64,000 nt of DNA from DASUCS01 sp041166385. Its GTDB lineage: Bacteria; Actinomycetota; Acidimicrobiia; Acidimicrobiales; JACDCH01. The translations under genes were made by a program, and so were the position numbers. The stretch spans positions 47,605 to 111,604 of the forward strand of contig JBEEFW010000103.1 of NCBI GenBank assembly GCA_041166385.1, read 5' to 3'. Positions 8,608 through 16,904 of the stretch are shown here, one piece after another (positions within the stretch are counted from its first letter, which is position 1; each line of letters starts with the position of its first letter). The notes beneath the pieces are model-generated. The model searched no databases. It had not been told where the DNA came from and worked only from the letters and a program-made list of their open reading frames with translations.

Positions 8608-9843
8608 GTGCCCGAACTCAATTCGGGCGACACCGCGTGGGTGCTTGTTTCCGCGGCGCTCGTCCTGTTCATGACGCCAGGTCTGGCGTTCTTCTATGGC
8701 GGCATGGTCCGCGGGAAGCACGTTCTCGGGATGCTCATGCAGAATTTCTTCTGCATGGGTCTCGTCAGCGTGCTGTGGGCCGTCGTCGGTTTCAGCCTCG
8801 CCTTCGGCGACGGCGGCAAGTACATCGGGAACTTCGACTTCGCGTTCCTGAAGGATCTCGACAAGGCCGGCACCACGGTGCCGGGTCTCGAGGCCCTCAC
8901 CATCCCGGCGATCCTGTTCTGTGCCTACCAGCTGATGTTCGCCATCATCACGCCCGCACTGATCACCGGCGCCACCGCCGACCGTCTCAAGTGGAAGTCG
9001 TGGGTCGTGCTGCTCGGCTTGTGGTCGGTCCTCGTGTATTCACCGGTGGCCCACTGGGTGTTCAGCCCGACCGGCTGGCTGTTCAAACGGGGTGCGATCG
9101 ACTTCGCCGGTGGCACCGTCGTGCACATCAACGCCGGCATCGCCGCCCTGGCGATCGTGCTCATCATCGGGAAGCGTCGGGGCTATCCGAACGAGCCGAT
9201 GCCGCCGCACAGCCTCCCGTGGACGCTGATCGGTACCGGCATCCTGTGGTTCGGTTGGTTCGGCTTCAATGCCGGATCGGCACTAGGTGCGAACCTGCTT
9301 GCCGCACAGGCCCTGATCAACACCCACATGGCCGCGGCGGCCGCGATGCTCGGCTGGCTGATCGTCGAGAAGTTGAGGGACGGTCACGCCACCACGTTGG
9401 GCGGCGCGTCGGGTGCGGTTGCCGGACTGGTCGCGATCACGCCCTGCGCAGGCTTCGTGACGGTCATGTCGGCCGTCGTCATCGGCCTCGTCGCGGGCGT
9501 GCTCTGCTATCTCGCCATCGGCCTCAAGCGCCGCTTCGGCTTCGACGACGCCCTCGACGTCGTCGCCGTTCACCTTGTCGGTGGCATCACCGGTTCGCTC
9601 TTGCTGGGGCTCTTCGCCGACTCGGCGATCAACTCGGTGGGGTTTGACGGCGTGTTCGCCGGCGGCGGCGGCGAGCTGCTCGGCAATCAGGCCGTCGCAG
9701 TGGGTACAACGATCGTGTTCTCGTTCGTGGTCACGTTCATCATCGCCAAGGTCATCGACATGACGATGGGCCTCCGCGTCGACGAATCTGACGAGATCGA
9801 GGGCCTTGACCTCAGCCAGCACGCCGAGACGGCGTACTCGTAG
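8608..9843 (+). CDS. amt: Ammonium transporter Amt
   Basis: A 411-residue Amt/Mep/Rh channel with about eleven membrane helices. Family signatures are the N-terminal GDTAWVLVSAALVLFMTPGLAFFYGG, the signature WFGWFGFNAGSALGAN, and the two pore histidines in GTVVHINAG and VAVHLVGGITG. The GTG start is chosen because a strong GGAGG (8596-8600) sits seven bases upstream. It takes up ammonium across the cytoplasmic membrane. glnB follows after 11 nt, the usual Amt-PII operon, in which PII blocks the channel under nitrogen sufficiency. Confidence 0.97.
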   Translation: MPELNSGDTAWVLVSAALVLFMTPGLAFFYGGMVRGKHVLGMLMQNFFCMGLVSVLWAVVGFSLAFGDGGKYIGNFDFAFLKDLDKAGTTVPGLEALTIPAILFCAYQLMFAIITPALITGATADRLKWKSWVVLLGLWSVLVYSPVAHWVFSPTGWLFKRGAIDFAGGTVVHINAGIAALAIVLIIGKRRGYPNEPMPPHSLPWTLIGTGILWFGWFGFNAGSALGANLLAAQALINTHMAAAAAMLGWLIVEKLRDGHATTLGGASGAVAGLVAITPCAGFVTVMSAVVIGLVAGVLCYLAIGLKRRFGFDDALDVVAVHLVGGITGSLLLGLFADSAINSVGFDGVFAGGGGELLGNQAVAVGTTIVFSFVVTFIIAKVIDMTMGLRVDESDEIEGLDLSQHAETAYS

Positions 9844-9854
9844 ACGGGACTGAC

Positions 9855-10193
9855 ATGAAACTCATCACCGCCATCGTGAAGCCATTCAAACTGGAGGAGG
9901 TCAAAGACGCCCTCAAGGGCGCCGACGTCCACGGCATGACCGTGACCGAGGTGCAAGGTTTCGGCCGTCAGGCCGGGCACACCGAGGTCTACCGCGGCAC
10001 GGAGTACTCCATCGACTTCGTACCGAAGTCCCGCATCGAGGTCCTCGTCGACGACGGCGACGTCAGCCGTGTCGTCGACGCGATCGTCGCCGCCGCTCGC
10101 ACCGGAAAGATCGGCGACGGCAAGGTGTGGATCTCCCCGGTGGAGAGCGTCATTCGAGTCCGCACCGGCGAGTCCGGCGAGGACGCACTCTGA
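9855..10193 (+). CDS. glnB: Nitrogen regulatory protein PII
   Basis: A 112-residue trimeric signalling protein with the standard start MKLITAIVKPFKLEEVKDAL, the T-loop with Tyr51 in YRGTEYSIDF (the uridylylation/adenylylation site), the ATP-binding B-loop TGKIGDGKVWISPVE and a C-terminal RVRTGE. It senses 2-oxoglutarate and ATP/ADP and binds Amt. It could equally be called glnK because of the amt linkage. No glnD follows; the next gene is convergent. Confidence 0.96.
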   Translation: MKLITAIVKPFKLEEVKDALKGADVHGMTVTEVQGFGRQAGHTEVYRGTEYSIDFVPKSRIEVLVDDGDVSRVVDAIVAAARTGKIGDGKVWISPVESVIRVRTGESGEDAL

Positions 10194-10232
10194 ACGACAA
10201 TCACGTGATGCTGGTCCATGGCCACGGCCCCA

Positions 10233-11021
10233 TCAGGCGCGTAGCGCGGCGGCCGTCGCGTCGTCGGCGGGCAGGAACGCTTCGATCGACAGCTCGGCGA
10301 GCGTGATGTCCACCGCGGTGCCGAAGGTGGTGACGGTGCTGAGGAAGACGAGCTCGCGGTCGCCGGCACGAAGACGCAACGGCACGGCGAGCGCGCCGGC
10401 GTCTTCGCTCTCGGCATGGGCCTCGTCGTCGGCCACACCCGGGTAGCCGCGCAGCTCGTCGAACAACTCGCCCACGGCTGCGTCGCGCGTCAACACGAAC
10501 TGGCGGCGCAGGCGATGCAGCAGGTGGGCGCTCCACTCCGAGAAGTTCGCGATGCGCGGCGCGAGCCCGTTTGGATGGAGCGACAGGCGCAACACGTTCA
10601 CCGGCGGCGCGAGCAACTCCTCGGACACACCGGCCATCAAGGCCATCACGCTCTTGTTCGCGGCGACGAGCTCCCACATGCGGTTGACGACGAGCGCGGG
10701 ATAGGGATCGTGCGACGCGAGCACTCGGTCGACGATCTCGCGTACTGGCTTCATGGCCGCCGCGTCGAAGTCAGTCGCTGCATATGCGGGCGCATGCCCC
10801 GCGGCGAGCAGGAGTGGGTTGCGCTCGCGCAATGGCACGTCGAGCTCCTCCGCAAGGTGCAGCACCATCTCCCTGCTCGGCCGTGATCGGCCGGTCTCGA
10901 TGAAGCTGATGTGGCGCGTCGACACGCCGGCGAGGCCGGCGAGCTCGAGCTGGCTCAGGTGACGTCGTTGGCGCCACTCCCGGAGCAGTTCGCCGACGTT
11001 CGGTCGCAAGGGTCGGTCCAC
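10233..11021 (-). CDS. XRE-family regulator with MmyB-like ligand domain
   Basis: 262 residues from a GTG start. The N-terminal helix-turn-helix is VGELLREWRQRRHLSQLELA followed by GVSTRHISFIETGRSRPS. The C-terminal domain (PYPALVVNRMWELVAANKSV, VNVLRLSLHPNGLAPRIANF, ELFDELRGYPG, FLSTVTTFGTAVDITLAELSIEAFLP) is the MmyB-like PAS-type fold common in actinobacterial XRE regulators. In other species these control the divergently transcribed neighbour, here the small NTF2-like protein gene starting 89 nt away. The ligand is unknown, possibly an acyl compound. Confidence 0.92.
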   Translation of the reverse strand: MDRPLRPNVGELLREWRQRRHLSQLELAGLAGVSTRHISFIETGRSRPSREMVLHLAEELDVPLRERNPLLLAAGHAPAYAATDFDAAAMKPVREIVDRVLASHDPYPALVVNRMWELVAANKSVMALMAGVSEELLAPPVNVLRLSLHPNGLAPRIANFSEWSAHLLHRLRRQFVLTRDAAVGELFDELRGYPGVADDEAHAESEDAGALAVPLRLRAGDRELVFLSTVTTFGTAVDITLAELSIEAFLPADDATAAALRA

Positions 11022-11110
11022 GGTGGGCTCACCGTATCGACGTGGCCGTAGGGGCTGCGATTACCTCACACGTCATCGCTTTCGGCCACGCGGTCCGTCA
11101 TCGTCGAGGC

Positions 11111-11485
11111 ATGGACAACTTGAACACCACCATCACCACGTATCTCGAGATGTTGAACGAGACCGACAACGACCGGCGAGCCGAGCTCGTCGCACAGGTA
11201 TGGGCCGAGGACGGCTGCTGGATCGATCCGCCCTTCGAAGCCGAGGGTCATCCCGCGATCAACGACGCCATCGGCGGCGTGCAGCAGCAGTTCGAAGGTT
11301 CGTCGTTCCGGCAGGTGAGTGGGGTCGACGCCCACCACGACCTGTTCCGGTTCGCGTGGGAGCTGGTCGGCGCGGACGGCAACGTCATCGTCGCCGGCAT
11401 CGACGTCGGTCAGGTCGCTGACGACGGACGCTTCCTCCGCATCACCGGCTTCCTCGGCCCCCTCCCCGACGTCGAAGCCGCCTGA
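11111..11485 (+). CDS. NTF2/SnoaL-like small protein
   Basis: 124 residues from ATG 11111 (MDNLNTTITTYLEMLNETD); an upstream in-frame extension to 11042 lacks family-like sequence. It has the cone-fold pattern of SnoaL/NTF2-like proteins: an N-terminal helix with RRAELVAQVWAEDGCWIDPPFEAEGHPAINDAI, and the strands FRFAWELVGADGNVIVAGIDVGQVADDGRFLRITGFLG. Family members are small isomerases, hydrolases or binding proteins; the specific reaction is not visible. It is probably controlled by the divergent XRE regulator. Confidence 0.82.
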   Translation: MDNLNTTITTYLEMLNETDNDRRAELVAQVWAEDGCWIDPPFEAEGHPAINDAIGGVQQQFEGSSFRQVSGVDAHHDLFRFAWELVGADGNVIVAGIDVGQVADDGRFLRITGFLGPLPDVEAA

Positions 11486-11500
11486 CCCCCGACCCCGACG

Positions 11501-11548
11501 AATTCCCACTCATCCGTACACAGAATTGTGTACGGATGAGTGGGATTT
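11501..11548. terminator. 48-nt palindrome at convergent gene ends (copy 1)
   Basis: Two 22-base arms (11501-11522 and 11527-11548) around the loop GAAT pair perfectly except for one T-T mismatch (11503/11546), with 19 consecutive paired bases next to the loop. It is preceded by ACG, giving ACGAATTC. It lies 15 nt after one stop codon and 9 nt before the convergent gene's stop, and there is no U-tract. A bidirectional intrinsic terminator is the simplest reading; it is homologous to the palindrome at 35870-35917. Confidence 0.8.
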
Positions 11549-11557
11549 GCCGTCGCG

Positions 11558-12577
11558 TCACGCGGACGTGATTCGGTAGATCGTGCCGGTGGTCCAGTCG
11601 GCGACATAGAGCGCGTTGTCGGGGCCGACGATCACCGGCACCGGGTTCGTCATCCCCGTGAGCAACGTGGTGACACTGCCGGTGTACGTCGAGCCCGACT
11701 TCGCGAGCGTGACCTGTTGCACCGTGCCGGTCGTCCACTCGGCGACGATCGCGTTGCCGTTCCAGATCGCCACGCCGCTGACGGCGGCGTGCTTGTCGAG
11801 CTCGGCGACCGGTGCCGGCACTGCGGCGCACGCCGCGCCGCCCTGGCCGTAGCACTCTGGGAAGCCCCACGACTGGCCGTGCTGCACAACCGCCAGCCAA
11901 TCGCCGGGCGTCGCGTCTCCGAGGTCGTCGCGCTGGTTCATCGTCACGAACAGATCGCTCGTGCCCGGGAAGTACGCGAGCCCGATCGGGGCGCGGATGC
12001 CCGTGGCATCCACACGGAGATCGGTGCCGTCGGGCAGGAACGACACCACTGCTCCCGAGTACTCGATCGTGGGCGTGCAGTGATCGCACGGCGCGGAGAT
12101 CCCGAGCTGCATCCGTCCGTCGGGCGCGAGCGCGATGCCGTTCACCTCGCCGACACCCGATGGCAGCGCCACGACGGTGCGCTTCGAAGCGAACGTCGAT
12201 CCATCGAACCCGCTGTAGGCGTCGACGGTTTCCTTCGATGCGACGTACAACGATTGCTGGTACCAGAGCAGCCCGAGTGCAGTGTGCAGTCCGGTCGCGA
12301 CCTGGGCGGGCGCCGCGCCTGAACTCGCGATGAGGTAGACGCCGTCATTGCCGGAGTCGCTGTAGTCCGCGGTCGCCACCCAGAGTCGCCCGTCGTCGTC
12401 GAACGCGAAGGCCGCCGCATTCGCCACGCCGCTCGCATAGACCGCGGCGGTGAGCATCGAGGGTCCGGCGAGTCCGGCGCCGATGTCGCCAGATTGCGAC
12501 GACGACGACGACACGCTTCCGCCGCAACCCGCGGCCAACAGCAGGCAGATCGCCACCGCCGCCAGCGCATCCTTCAT
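11558..12577 (-). CDS. Lipoprotein, glucose/sorbosone dehydrogenase-like beta-propeller
   Basis: 339 residues from ATG 12577. A lipoprotein signal peptide is visible (MKDALAAVAICLLLAAGCGG, lipobox LAAGC). The mature domain has propeller-blade phrases such as AFDDDGRLWVATADYSD, VNGIALAPDGRMQLGISAPCDHC, RAPIGLAYFPGTSDLFVTMN, QSWGFPECYGQGG and VIVGPDNALYVADWTTGTIYRI. These resemble the glucose/sorbosone dehydrogenase (GSDH, PQQ-type) fold, an oxidoreductase or binding propeller on the outer face of the membrane. Actual dehydrogenase activity is not shown by these motifs. Confidence 0.85.
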   Translation of the reverse strand: MKDALAAVAICLLLAAGCGGSVSSSSSQSGDIGAGLAGPSMLTAAVYASGVANAAAFAFDDDGRLWVATADYSDSGNDGVYLIASSGAAPAQVATGLHTALGLLWYQQSLYVASKETVDAYSGFDGSTFASKRTVVALPSGVGEVNGIALAPDGRMQLGISAPCDHCTPTIEYSGAVVSFLPDGTDLRVDATGIRAPIGLAYFPGTSDLFVTMNQRDDLGDATPGDWLAVVQHGQSWGFPECYGQGGAACAAVPAPVAELDKHAAVSGVAIWNGNAIVAEWTTGTVQQVTLAKSGSTYTGSVTTLLTGMTNPVPVIVGPDNALYVADWTTGTIYRITSA

Positions 12578-12690
12578 GGTCGGCGAGCATGAGCGGGCGA
12601 CCTTGGCGCGCGCTGTGACCCACCTGAGAAGCAACTCTCGGGGCATTCATTCATCCGACTCTCAGCCAATCCACAGCTTGGATCGCCATC

Positions 12691-13938
12691 GTGTGTGGCA
12701 TGCCGATTCCGATGCCTGCCGCGCCGCCCTACGCACCATTGCCTTCGCCGCCGTGGATCGACGAGCAACCGCCGCCTCCGCCGGCGCCGCCGGCGCCGCC
12801 CGCGCCGCAGCCGCCACCTCGCCGGCGCCGCGGGCGCGCCGCGGCGATCGTCGTGGCGCTGGCACTGCTCTTCGGGGGCATCGGGCTCGAGCTCGGTGGC
12901 GCGTTGTTCGGCACGTCGACTGCCACTCGTTCCACGGCCGCGACTGCGGCGGCGACCGGAAGCAATGCCACGCTGCCAACCGTCGGCGCGTCGCCGCCGG
13001 CCTCCGGTGCGACGGGCACTGGCGCGAGCCTGACCGCTGACGAGATCGCGGCGAAGGTCGATCCTTCCGTCGTCAACATCACCACCACGCTGGCCAACGG
13101 AACCGCCGCCGGCACGGGCATGGTGCTCACCTCGTCAGGCCTCGTGCTGACCAACAACCACGTCATCGCCGATTCCACGGAGATCCGCGTGCAGGTCAAC
13201 GGCACCGGTCCGATCTATGCCGCCACCGTGGTCGGCTACGACATCAGCAATGACGTCGCCGTGATCCAGATGCAGGGGGCATCGAACCTGCAGCCGATCG
13301 CGGTCGGCGACTCGTCGAAGGTTGCAGAGCGTGATGCGGTTGTCGCCCTCGGCAACGCGCTCGGCAAAGGTGGTACACCGGCGATCGCCCAAGGCTCGGT
13401 CACCGCGCTCGATCAGACGATCACCGCGGGAGACCCGACCGGTCCCTCGCAGACGCTCACTGGGCTCATCGAGATCAACGCACCGCTCGTGCCCGGCGAC
13501 TCGGGTGGTCCGCTGGTGAACTCGGCGGGCCAGGTGATCGGGATGAACGCGGCGGCTTCGCAGCAGAACCGGCGCGGCACGAGCGACGCATTCGCGATCC
13601 CGATCAACAAGGCGCTCGACATCGCCCGACAGATCACGTCCGGGCAGAGCTCGGCAACGGTGCACATCGGTGGGCGCGCCTTGCTCGGCGTGCAGGTGCA
13701 ACAGGGTCAGGGCGCCACCGTCGCGGGCGTCCAGCCCGGAAGCCCGGCTGAGTCTGCAGGTCTCGTGGCCGGAGACGTGATCGTCGCCGTCGGCAACACC
13801 ACCATCACGGCCGTGTCAGACGTGACTGGTGCGCTCAACAGCTACCACCCCGGTGACAAGGTGGACATCGGGTGGATCGACGCAGGTGGCCAGCACCACG
13901 CTGCGACGGTGCAGCTCATCGAGGGGCCACCGGCGTGA
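12691..13938 (+). CDS. Membrane-anchored HtrA/DegP-type serine protease with PDZ domain
   Basis: 415 residues. A proline-rich cytoplasmic leader (PPPPPAPPAPPAP) and basic stretch precede one transmembrane helix (about 50-74), a Thr/Ala linker, then a trypsin-like domain with the S1C triad: His157 (LTNNHVIADS), Asp188 (ISNDVAVIQ) and Ser271 (PGDSGGPLVN). A C-terminal PDZ domain (about 325-415: LLGVQVQQGQGATVAGVQPG, AGLVAGDVIVAVG) completes the actinobacterial HtrA-like layout. It acts outside the membrane in protein quality control or signalling. The start could be GTG 12691 or ATG 12700; neither has a clear ribosome-binding site. Confidence 0.93.
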   Translation: MCGMPIPMPAAPPYAPLPSPPWIDEQPPPPPAPPAPPAPQPPPRRRRGRAAAIVVALALLFGGIGLELGGALFGTSTATRSTAATAAATGSNATLPTVGASPPASGATGTGASLTADEIAAKVDPSVVNITTTLANGTAAGTGMVLTSSGLVLTNNHVIADSTEIRVQVNGTGPIYAATVVGYDISNDVAVIQMQGASNLQPIAVGDSSKVAERDAVVALGNALGKGGTPAIAQGSVTALDQTITAGDPTGPSQTLTGLIEINAPLVPGDSGGPLVNSAGQVIGMNAAASQQNRRGTSDAFAIPINKALDIARQITSGQSSATVHIGGRALLGVQVQQGQGATVAGVQPGSPAESAGLVAGDVIVAVGNTTITAVSDVTGALNSYHPGDKVDIGWIDAGGQHHAATVQLIEGPPA

Positions 13939-13945
13939 CGCCGAG

Positions 13946-14359
13946 TCAGCGCCGAGTGAGGATGATCACCGGGATCTGGCGCGTCGTCTTCTTCTCGTAG
14001 TCGGCGAACCCGGGCATGGCTGCCTTCTGCTTGGACCAGATGCGTTCGCGTTCGTCGCCCTCCGCGACGCGCGCCGTGACCGGAACGGTCTCCGTGCCGA
14101 CCTCGACGGTCGTCTCCGGATGGGCGACGAGGTTGTGGTACCAGTCGGGGTTCGTCGGCTGGCCGCCTTTGGATGCGAACACGGCGTAGCCATCGTCGAG
14201 CGGTTGGTACACCACTGGGTTCACACGCTCGGCGCCGCTCCTCGCACCTGTGCTGTGGAGCAGCAGCATCGGCGCTCCCGCGAAACCGCCACCGACCTTG
14301 CCGTCGTTCGCGCGGAACTCGTCGATGATGTCCTGGTTGAAATCTCGTACTTCGGGCAC
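13946..14359 (-). CDS. F420-type deazaflavin-dependent nitroreductase family protein
   Basis: 137 residues from GTG 14359; upstream in-frame sequence is an Arg-rich shadow. It shows the Ddn-like (DUF385) pattern: VRDFNQDIIDEFRANDGKVGG, MLLLHSTGARSGAERVNPVVY, GYAVFASKGGQPTNPDWYHNL, HPETTVEVG, and the end RQIPVIILTRR. Such split-barrel proteins bind F420H2 and reduce diverse substrates, a marker of F420-using actinobacteria. It lies 50 nt downstream of the mycothiol-linked gene on the same strand. Confidence 0.9.
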   Translation of the reverse strand: MPEVRDFNQDIIDEFRANDGKVGGGFAGAPMLLLHSTGARSGAERVNPVVYQPLDDGYAVFASKGGQPTNPDWYHNLVAHPETTVEVGTETVPVTARVAEGDERERIWSKQKAAMPGFADYEKKTTRQIPVIILTRR

Positions 14360-14409
14360 GGCCGGCAGGCTACGGAGCCGCTGTGTGAGTTCCTCCCGAC
14401 GCCGGAAGG

Positions 14410-15093
14410 TCACTCGTCGATGCGAACCACGGCGGGACAGAACGGACCGAACGTGAACGCCGGCAACACCTGCTCGCCGTCGCCTTCCCAATGCATCGCG
14501 CGCAGCTGCTCGACGCTGCGCCGACCCGTCATCGCCCGCAACAAGTCGAATGCGTTGCCGTTCAGCACGACGGGCCCCTTGGAATCGCCGAATGCCGCGC
14601 CGTCGGTCGTGCGCACGCGCACCGCGACGCCTTGCGCCGCTGCGGACGCGACGAAAACGGCAACGAGGAATCCAAACCCGATCTGCACGGCATCGGAATC
14701 TCGAGCACCTGGGGCATCGAGCGCGCCGCGCAGGTCGTGTTCGTGCGTGACGATGTCGGCCACCGCTTGCCGGCCGGTGTCGCCGATGGGGTCGAGCAGC
14801 GCTTCGAACTCGGGCGCTTGCTGACTCCACTCACCGAGCATGTCGGTGATCGATCGGTGACGACGGGACGCGACCTGGGCCGCGGTCCACGGGTCGGTGG
14901 CCACGCCATCCAGTCGCCCCGCGAGCGCGTCGTCGACGACCCCGACAACGTGGGCGACGACGTCGTGCACCGACCACTCGGGGCACGCCGGCACCGGGGC
15001 CGCCGCACGTTCTGCGTCGAGCGCACCCGTCAGCTCGGCGATCCGCGCCCGGCACCCGGCATACGCGTCGGCAACCTCCCCCACGGCGCGCAC
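14410..15093 (-). CDS. Mycothiol-dependent maleylpyruvate isomerase-family protein
   Basis: 227 residues. The N-terminal DinB-like fold carries the hallmark CPEWSVHDVVAHVVGVVDDAL, and the later DIVTHEHDLRGAL provides the conserved metal-side histidines. The C-terminal half (GDSKGPVVLNGNAFDLLRAMTGRRS) is the SCP2-like extension often found in TIGR03083/MDMPI proteins. The family uses mycothiol, supporting an actinobacterial host; the substrate is unknown. The GTG start at 15093 is the longest, with a second GTG three codons later. Confidence 0.88.
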   Translation of the reverse strand: MRAVGEVADAYAGCRARIAELTGALDAERAAAPVPACPEWSVHDVVAHVVGVVDDALAGRLDGVATDPWTAAQVASRRHRSITDMLGEWSQQAPEFEALLDPIGDTGRQAVADIVTHEHDLRGALDAPGARDSDAVQIGFGFLVAVFVASAAAQGVAVRVRTTDGAAFGDSKGPVVLNGNAFDLLRAMTGRRSVEQLRAMHWEGDGEQVLPAFTFGPFCPAVVRIDE

Positions 15094-15139
15094 GCTAGCC
15101 GTGCACTCGCTCGAGGCGCTGTGCCCCGTGGACTTCGGG

Positions 15140-15424
15140 CTAGCTGCCCTTGGTCGTGGTGTTGGCGCGTTTCCTCGTCGTTGCGGCCTTGGCCGTCGAT
15201 GCTGCTGTCGAGGTCGACGAGGAAGTCGAGGCGACGGTCGTCGTGGTCTCGCCCGCGGCCGTGGTGTCGGCGGCGGCGGTCGCGACGGTCGTGGTGGTTG
15301 CCGGTGTGTTGGCCGCCAGCCATCCGGTCATCAGCACCATGCCAGTCGCGCCGGTCGCGCCGGTGATGCGGCGGGCCCGTCGAGCCGGATGGGGTCTGCG
15401 CCGTTTGCTCTCCATGGGCGTCAT
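15140..15424 (-). CDS. Thr/Ala-rich anchored peptide, possible remnant of an FMN-binding protein
   Basis: 94 residues: a basic N-terminus (ESKRRRPHPARRARR), one hydrophobic anchor (GATGATGMVLMTGWLAA), then only Thr/Ser/Ala-rich sequence to a Lys-containing end (TTRKRANTTTKGS). It lies just downstream of a ferric-reductase-like gene and apbE. In related clusters that place is often held by a protein with an anchor, a Thr-rich linker and a PF04205 FMN-binding domain; here the domain is absent and the next gene begins 46 nt away. It may be a truncated acceptor or an independent wall-spacer peptide. Confidence 0.6.
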   Translation of the reverse strand: MTPMESKRRRPHPARRARRITGATGATGMVLMTGWLAANTPATTTTVATAAADTTAAGETTTTVASTSSSTSTAASTAKAATTRKRANTTTKGS

Positions 15425-15439
15425 TGTGGGACCTCGATC

Positions 15440-15988
15440 TCAAAGCACGCTGGGAGCACGCTGTGCATCCGCGTCAAGAATACGCAAGGCGGTGAGCCCG
15501 CCGACCGCGGCTGTGACGACGATGAAGGCGGCTCGCAGGAGGAAGGTGTCCTTGTCGGTGCCCGCGGTCACGCCGTGCGCCGTACCCAGGATGAAGAGGG
15601 GGAAGCTGAGGTAGTGCGTCGCGCGCCAGGCGCGTTTCGGGAGGCGCTTCCGCAAAAGCGACGTGATCTCCACCGCGAGTAGTAGGTAGAACGCGATCAC
15701 GCCCCACGCGACGGCCGCGGGGCGATAGCTGCTCGTGAACGGCACGAGCAGTTCCGTGAGACCGAAGCTGATGTACGAATCGAGCACCAGCGACGCGACG
15801 TGAATGCCAGTGAACACAAGCGCGGCGCCGCCGACGAAACGGTGGAGGTCGAGTAGCCAGTTCGGGCGCGGCTTCGAGCCGAACGCCTTCGTGCTGAGCA
15901 CCAAACCCCACACCACGCTGAAGGCGAGCATGGCCCACGCCGCGACCCCGCCGGAGCGGGCGACGTACCACCAGAGCTGGTTGTTCAC
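15440..15988 (-). CDS. Ferric-reductase-like transmembrane protein
   Basis: 182 residues with about five or six helices, starting at GTG 15988 (NNQLWWYVARSGGVAAWAML), which overlaps the apbE stop by four bases (GTGA). Conserved-looking heme-ligand histidines sit in LLDLHRFVGGAALVFTGIHVASL and WRATHYLSFPLFILGTAHGVTAG, the pattern of the ferric reductase-like domain (PF01794; MsrQ/FRE type). It likely moves electrons through b-hemes across the membrane to a flavin-containing partner; the partner is not visible. Confidence 0.87.
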   Translation of the reverse strand: MNNQLWWYVARSGGVAAWAMLAFSVVWGLVLSTKAFGSKPRPNWLLDLHRFVGGAALVFTGIHVASLVLDSYISFGLTELLVPFTSSYRPAAVAWGVIAFYLLLAVEITSLLRKRLPKRAWRATHYLSFPLFILGTAHGVTAGTDKDTFLLRAAFIVVTAAVGGLTALRILDADAQRAPSVL

Positions 15989-16884
15989 GCGCCGACTCCC
16001 GTGAATGCAGCGAATCCGTCGGACATCAGGACGTCGCCGCGATCGTCCACGACGAGCGCCGCCGTCTGGCGTTCGTCGACGAGGTCGAAGGCGCGGTCGG
16101 TTCCCCGCAACAACACGGCCTTCGCCAGCACCTCGGCGATCCACGCTTCACCGGCGACGACGGTGGCGAGCGTGATGTCGGTGGTGGACGGCAGCCCCGT
16201 ATGCGGGTCGATCAAGTGGTGGCGCTCCTCGCCGCCGGCGACCCAACGACGCTTCAACGTCGTCGATGTCGCGATGGCGCCGTACTCCAGGCCGACGCGC
16301 GCGATCGGATCGTCGAACCAGGGATGCTCGACGGCGACCGTCCAACTGCCGTCGGAGGACCTACCCAGGACGCGGAGGTCACCGCCGAGGTTGATGCACA
16401 CGCCGTCCGCCCCTGCGGCCATCACCTCGACGGCGACGATGTCGGCGGCGAGCCCCTTGCCGATCCCACCGGAGTCGAAGCCGGTCCCGGCCGGAAGCCG
16501 AACCGCGTTGCCCTCGATCTCGATGTCGGTGCAGCCGGGGATCAGCGTGCTCGGGTCAGGCGTCCCGGTCAGTTCGTCGAACGTGCGGTCGTAGCCGGCG
16601 CGGATCACGTCGCCGAGCACGGTGGGGTCGAACGCTCCTCCCGTGATGCGCCACGCTTCGATGGCTCGCTGCACGAGCTGCACGGTCTCGGAGGACAACG
16701 TGACGGCGTGGCCCGCATGATCGTTCAGCAGGTTGACCTCGCTGTCCGGGAGGAACCGGCTCCACCGTTGCTCGAGATCGAAGAGGCGCCGGCGCGCTTC
16801 GTCAGCGAGTTGCTCGCACCCTCCCTCGACGATGACGTGTGCGTCGCTGCCCATCGATCGGAAATGGAGCTCCGAGGTCACCAC
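15985..16884 (-). CDS. apbE: FAD:protein FMN transferase ApbE
   Basis: About 299 residues from a GTG at 16884 (16881 and 16899 are alternatives). ApbE attaches FMN covalently to a Thr/Ser of exported redox proteins. Visible motifs are the start region LHFRSMGSDAHVIVEGG, RWSRFLPDSEVNLLND, GGAFDPTVLGDVIRAGYDR, the FAD/Mg region FDSGGIGKGLAADIVAVEV with CINLGGDLRVLG, and HHLIDPHTGLPS with ATVVAGEAWIAEVLAKAVLL. No lipobox is seen, so it may be cytoplasmic or the start may differ. It is translationally coupled to the ferric-reductase-like gene. Confidence 0.93.
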   Translation of the reverse strand: MVTSELHFRSMGSDAHVIVEGGCEQLADEARRRLFDLEQRWSRFLPDSEVNLLNDHAGHAVTLSSETVQLVQRAIEAWRITGGAFDPTVLGDVIRAGYDRTFDELTGTPDPSTLIPGCTDIEIEGNAVRLPAGTGFDSGGIGKGLAADIVAVEVMAAGADGVCINLGGDLRVLGRSSDGSWTVAVEHPWFDDPIARVGLEYGAIATSTTLKRRWVAGGEERHHLIDPHTGLPSTTDITLATVVAGEAWIAEVLAKAVLLRGTDRAFDLVDERQTAALVVDDRGDVLMSDGFAAFTGVGA

Positions 16885-16904
16885 GACAAGGTGTCGCACA
16901 TCCC

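Noticed and set aside
10194..10232. Possible hairpin between glnB and the XRE gene
   Set aside because: Only about five pairs at the ends with mismatches inside; not convincing as a terminator.
11501..11548. Palindrome considered as the end of an insertion sequence
   Set aside because: No transposase or target-site duplication is visible near any of the three copies.
15082..15103. CACGGC/GCCGTG inverted repeat near the mycothiol-linked gene start
   Set aside because: Six base pairs with a ten-base loop is too weak to call an operator or terminator.
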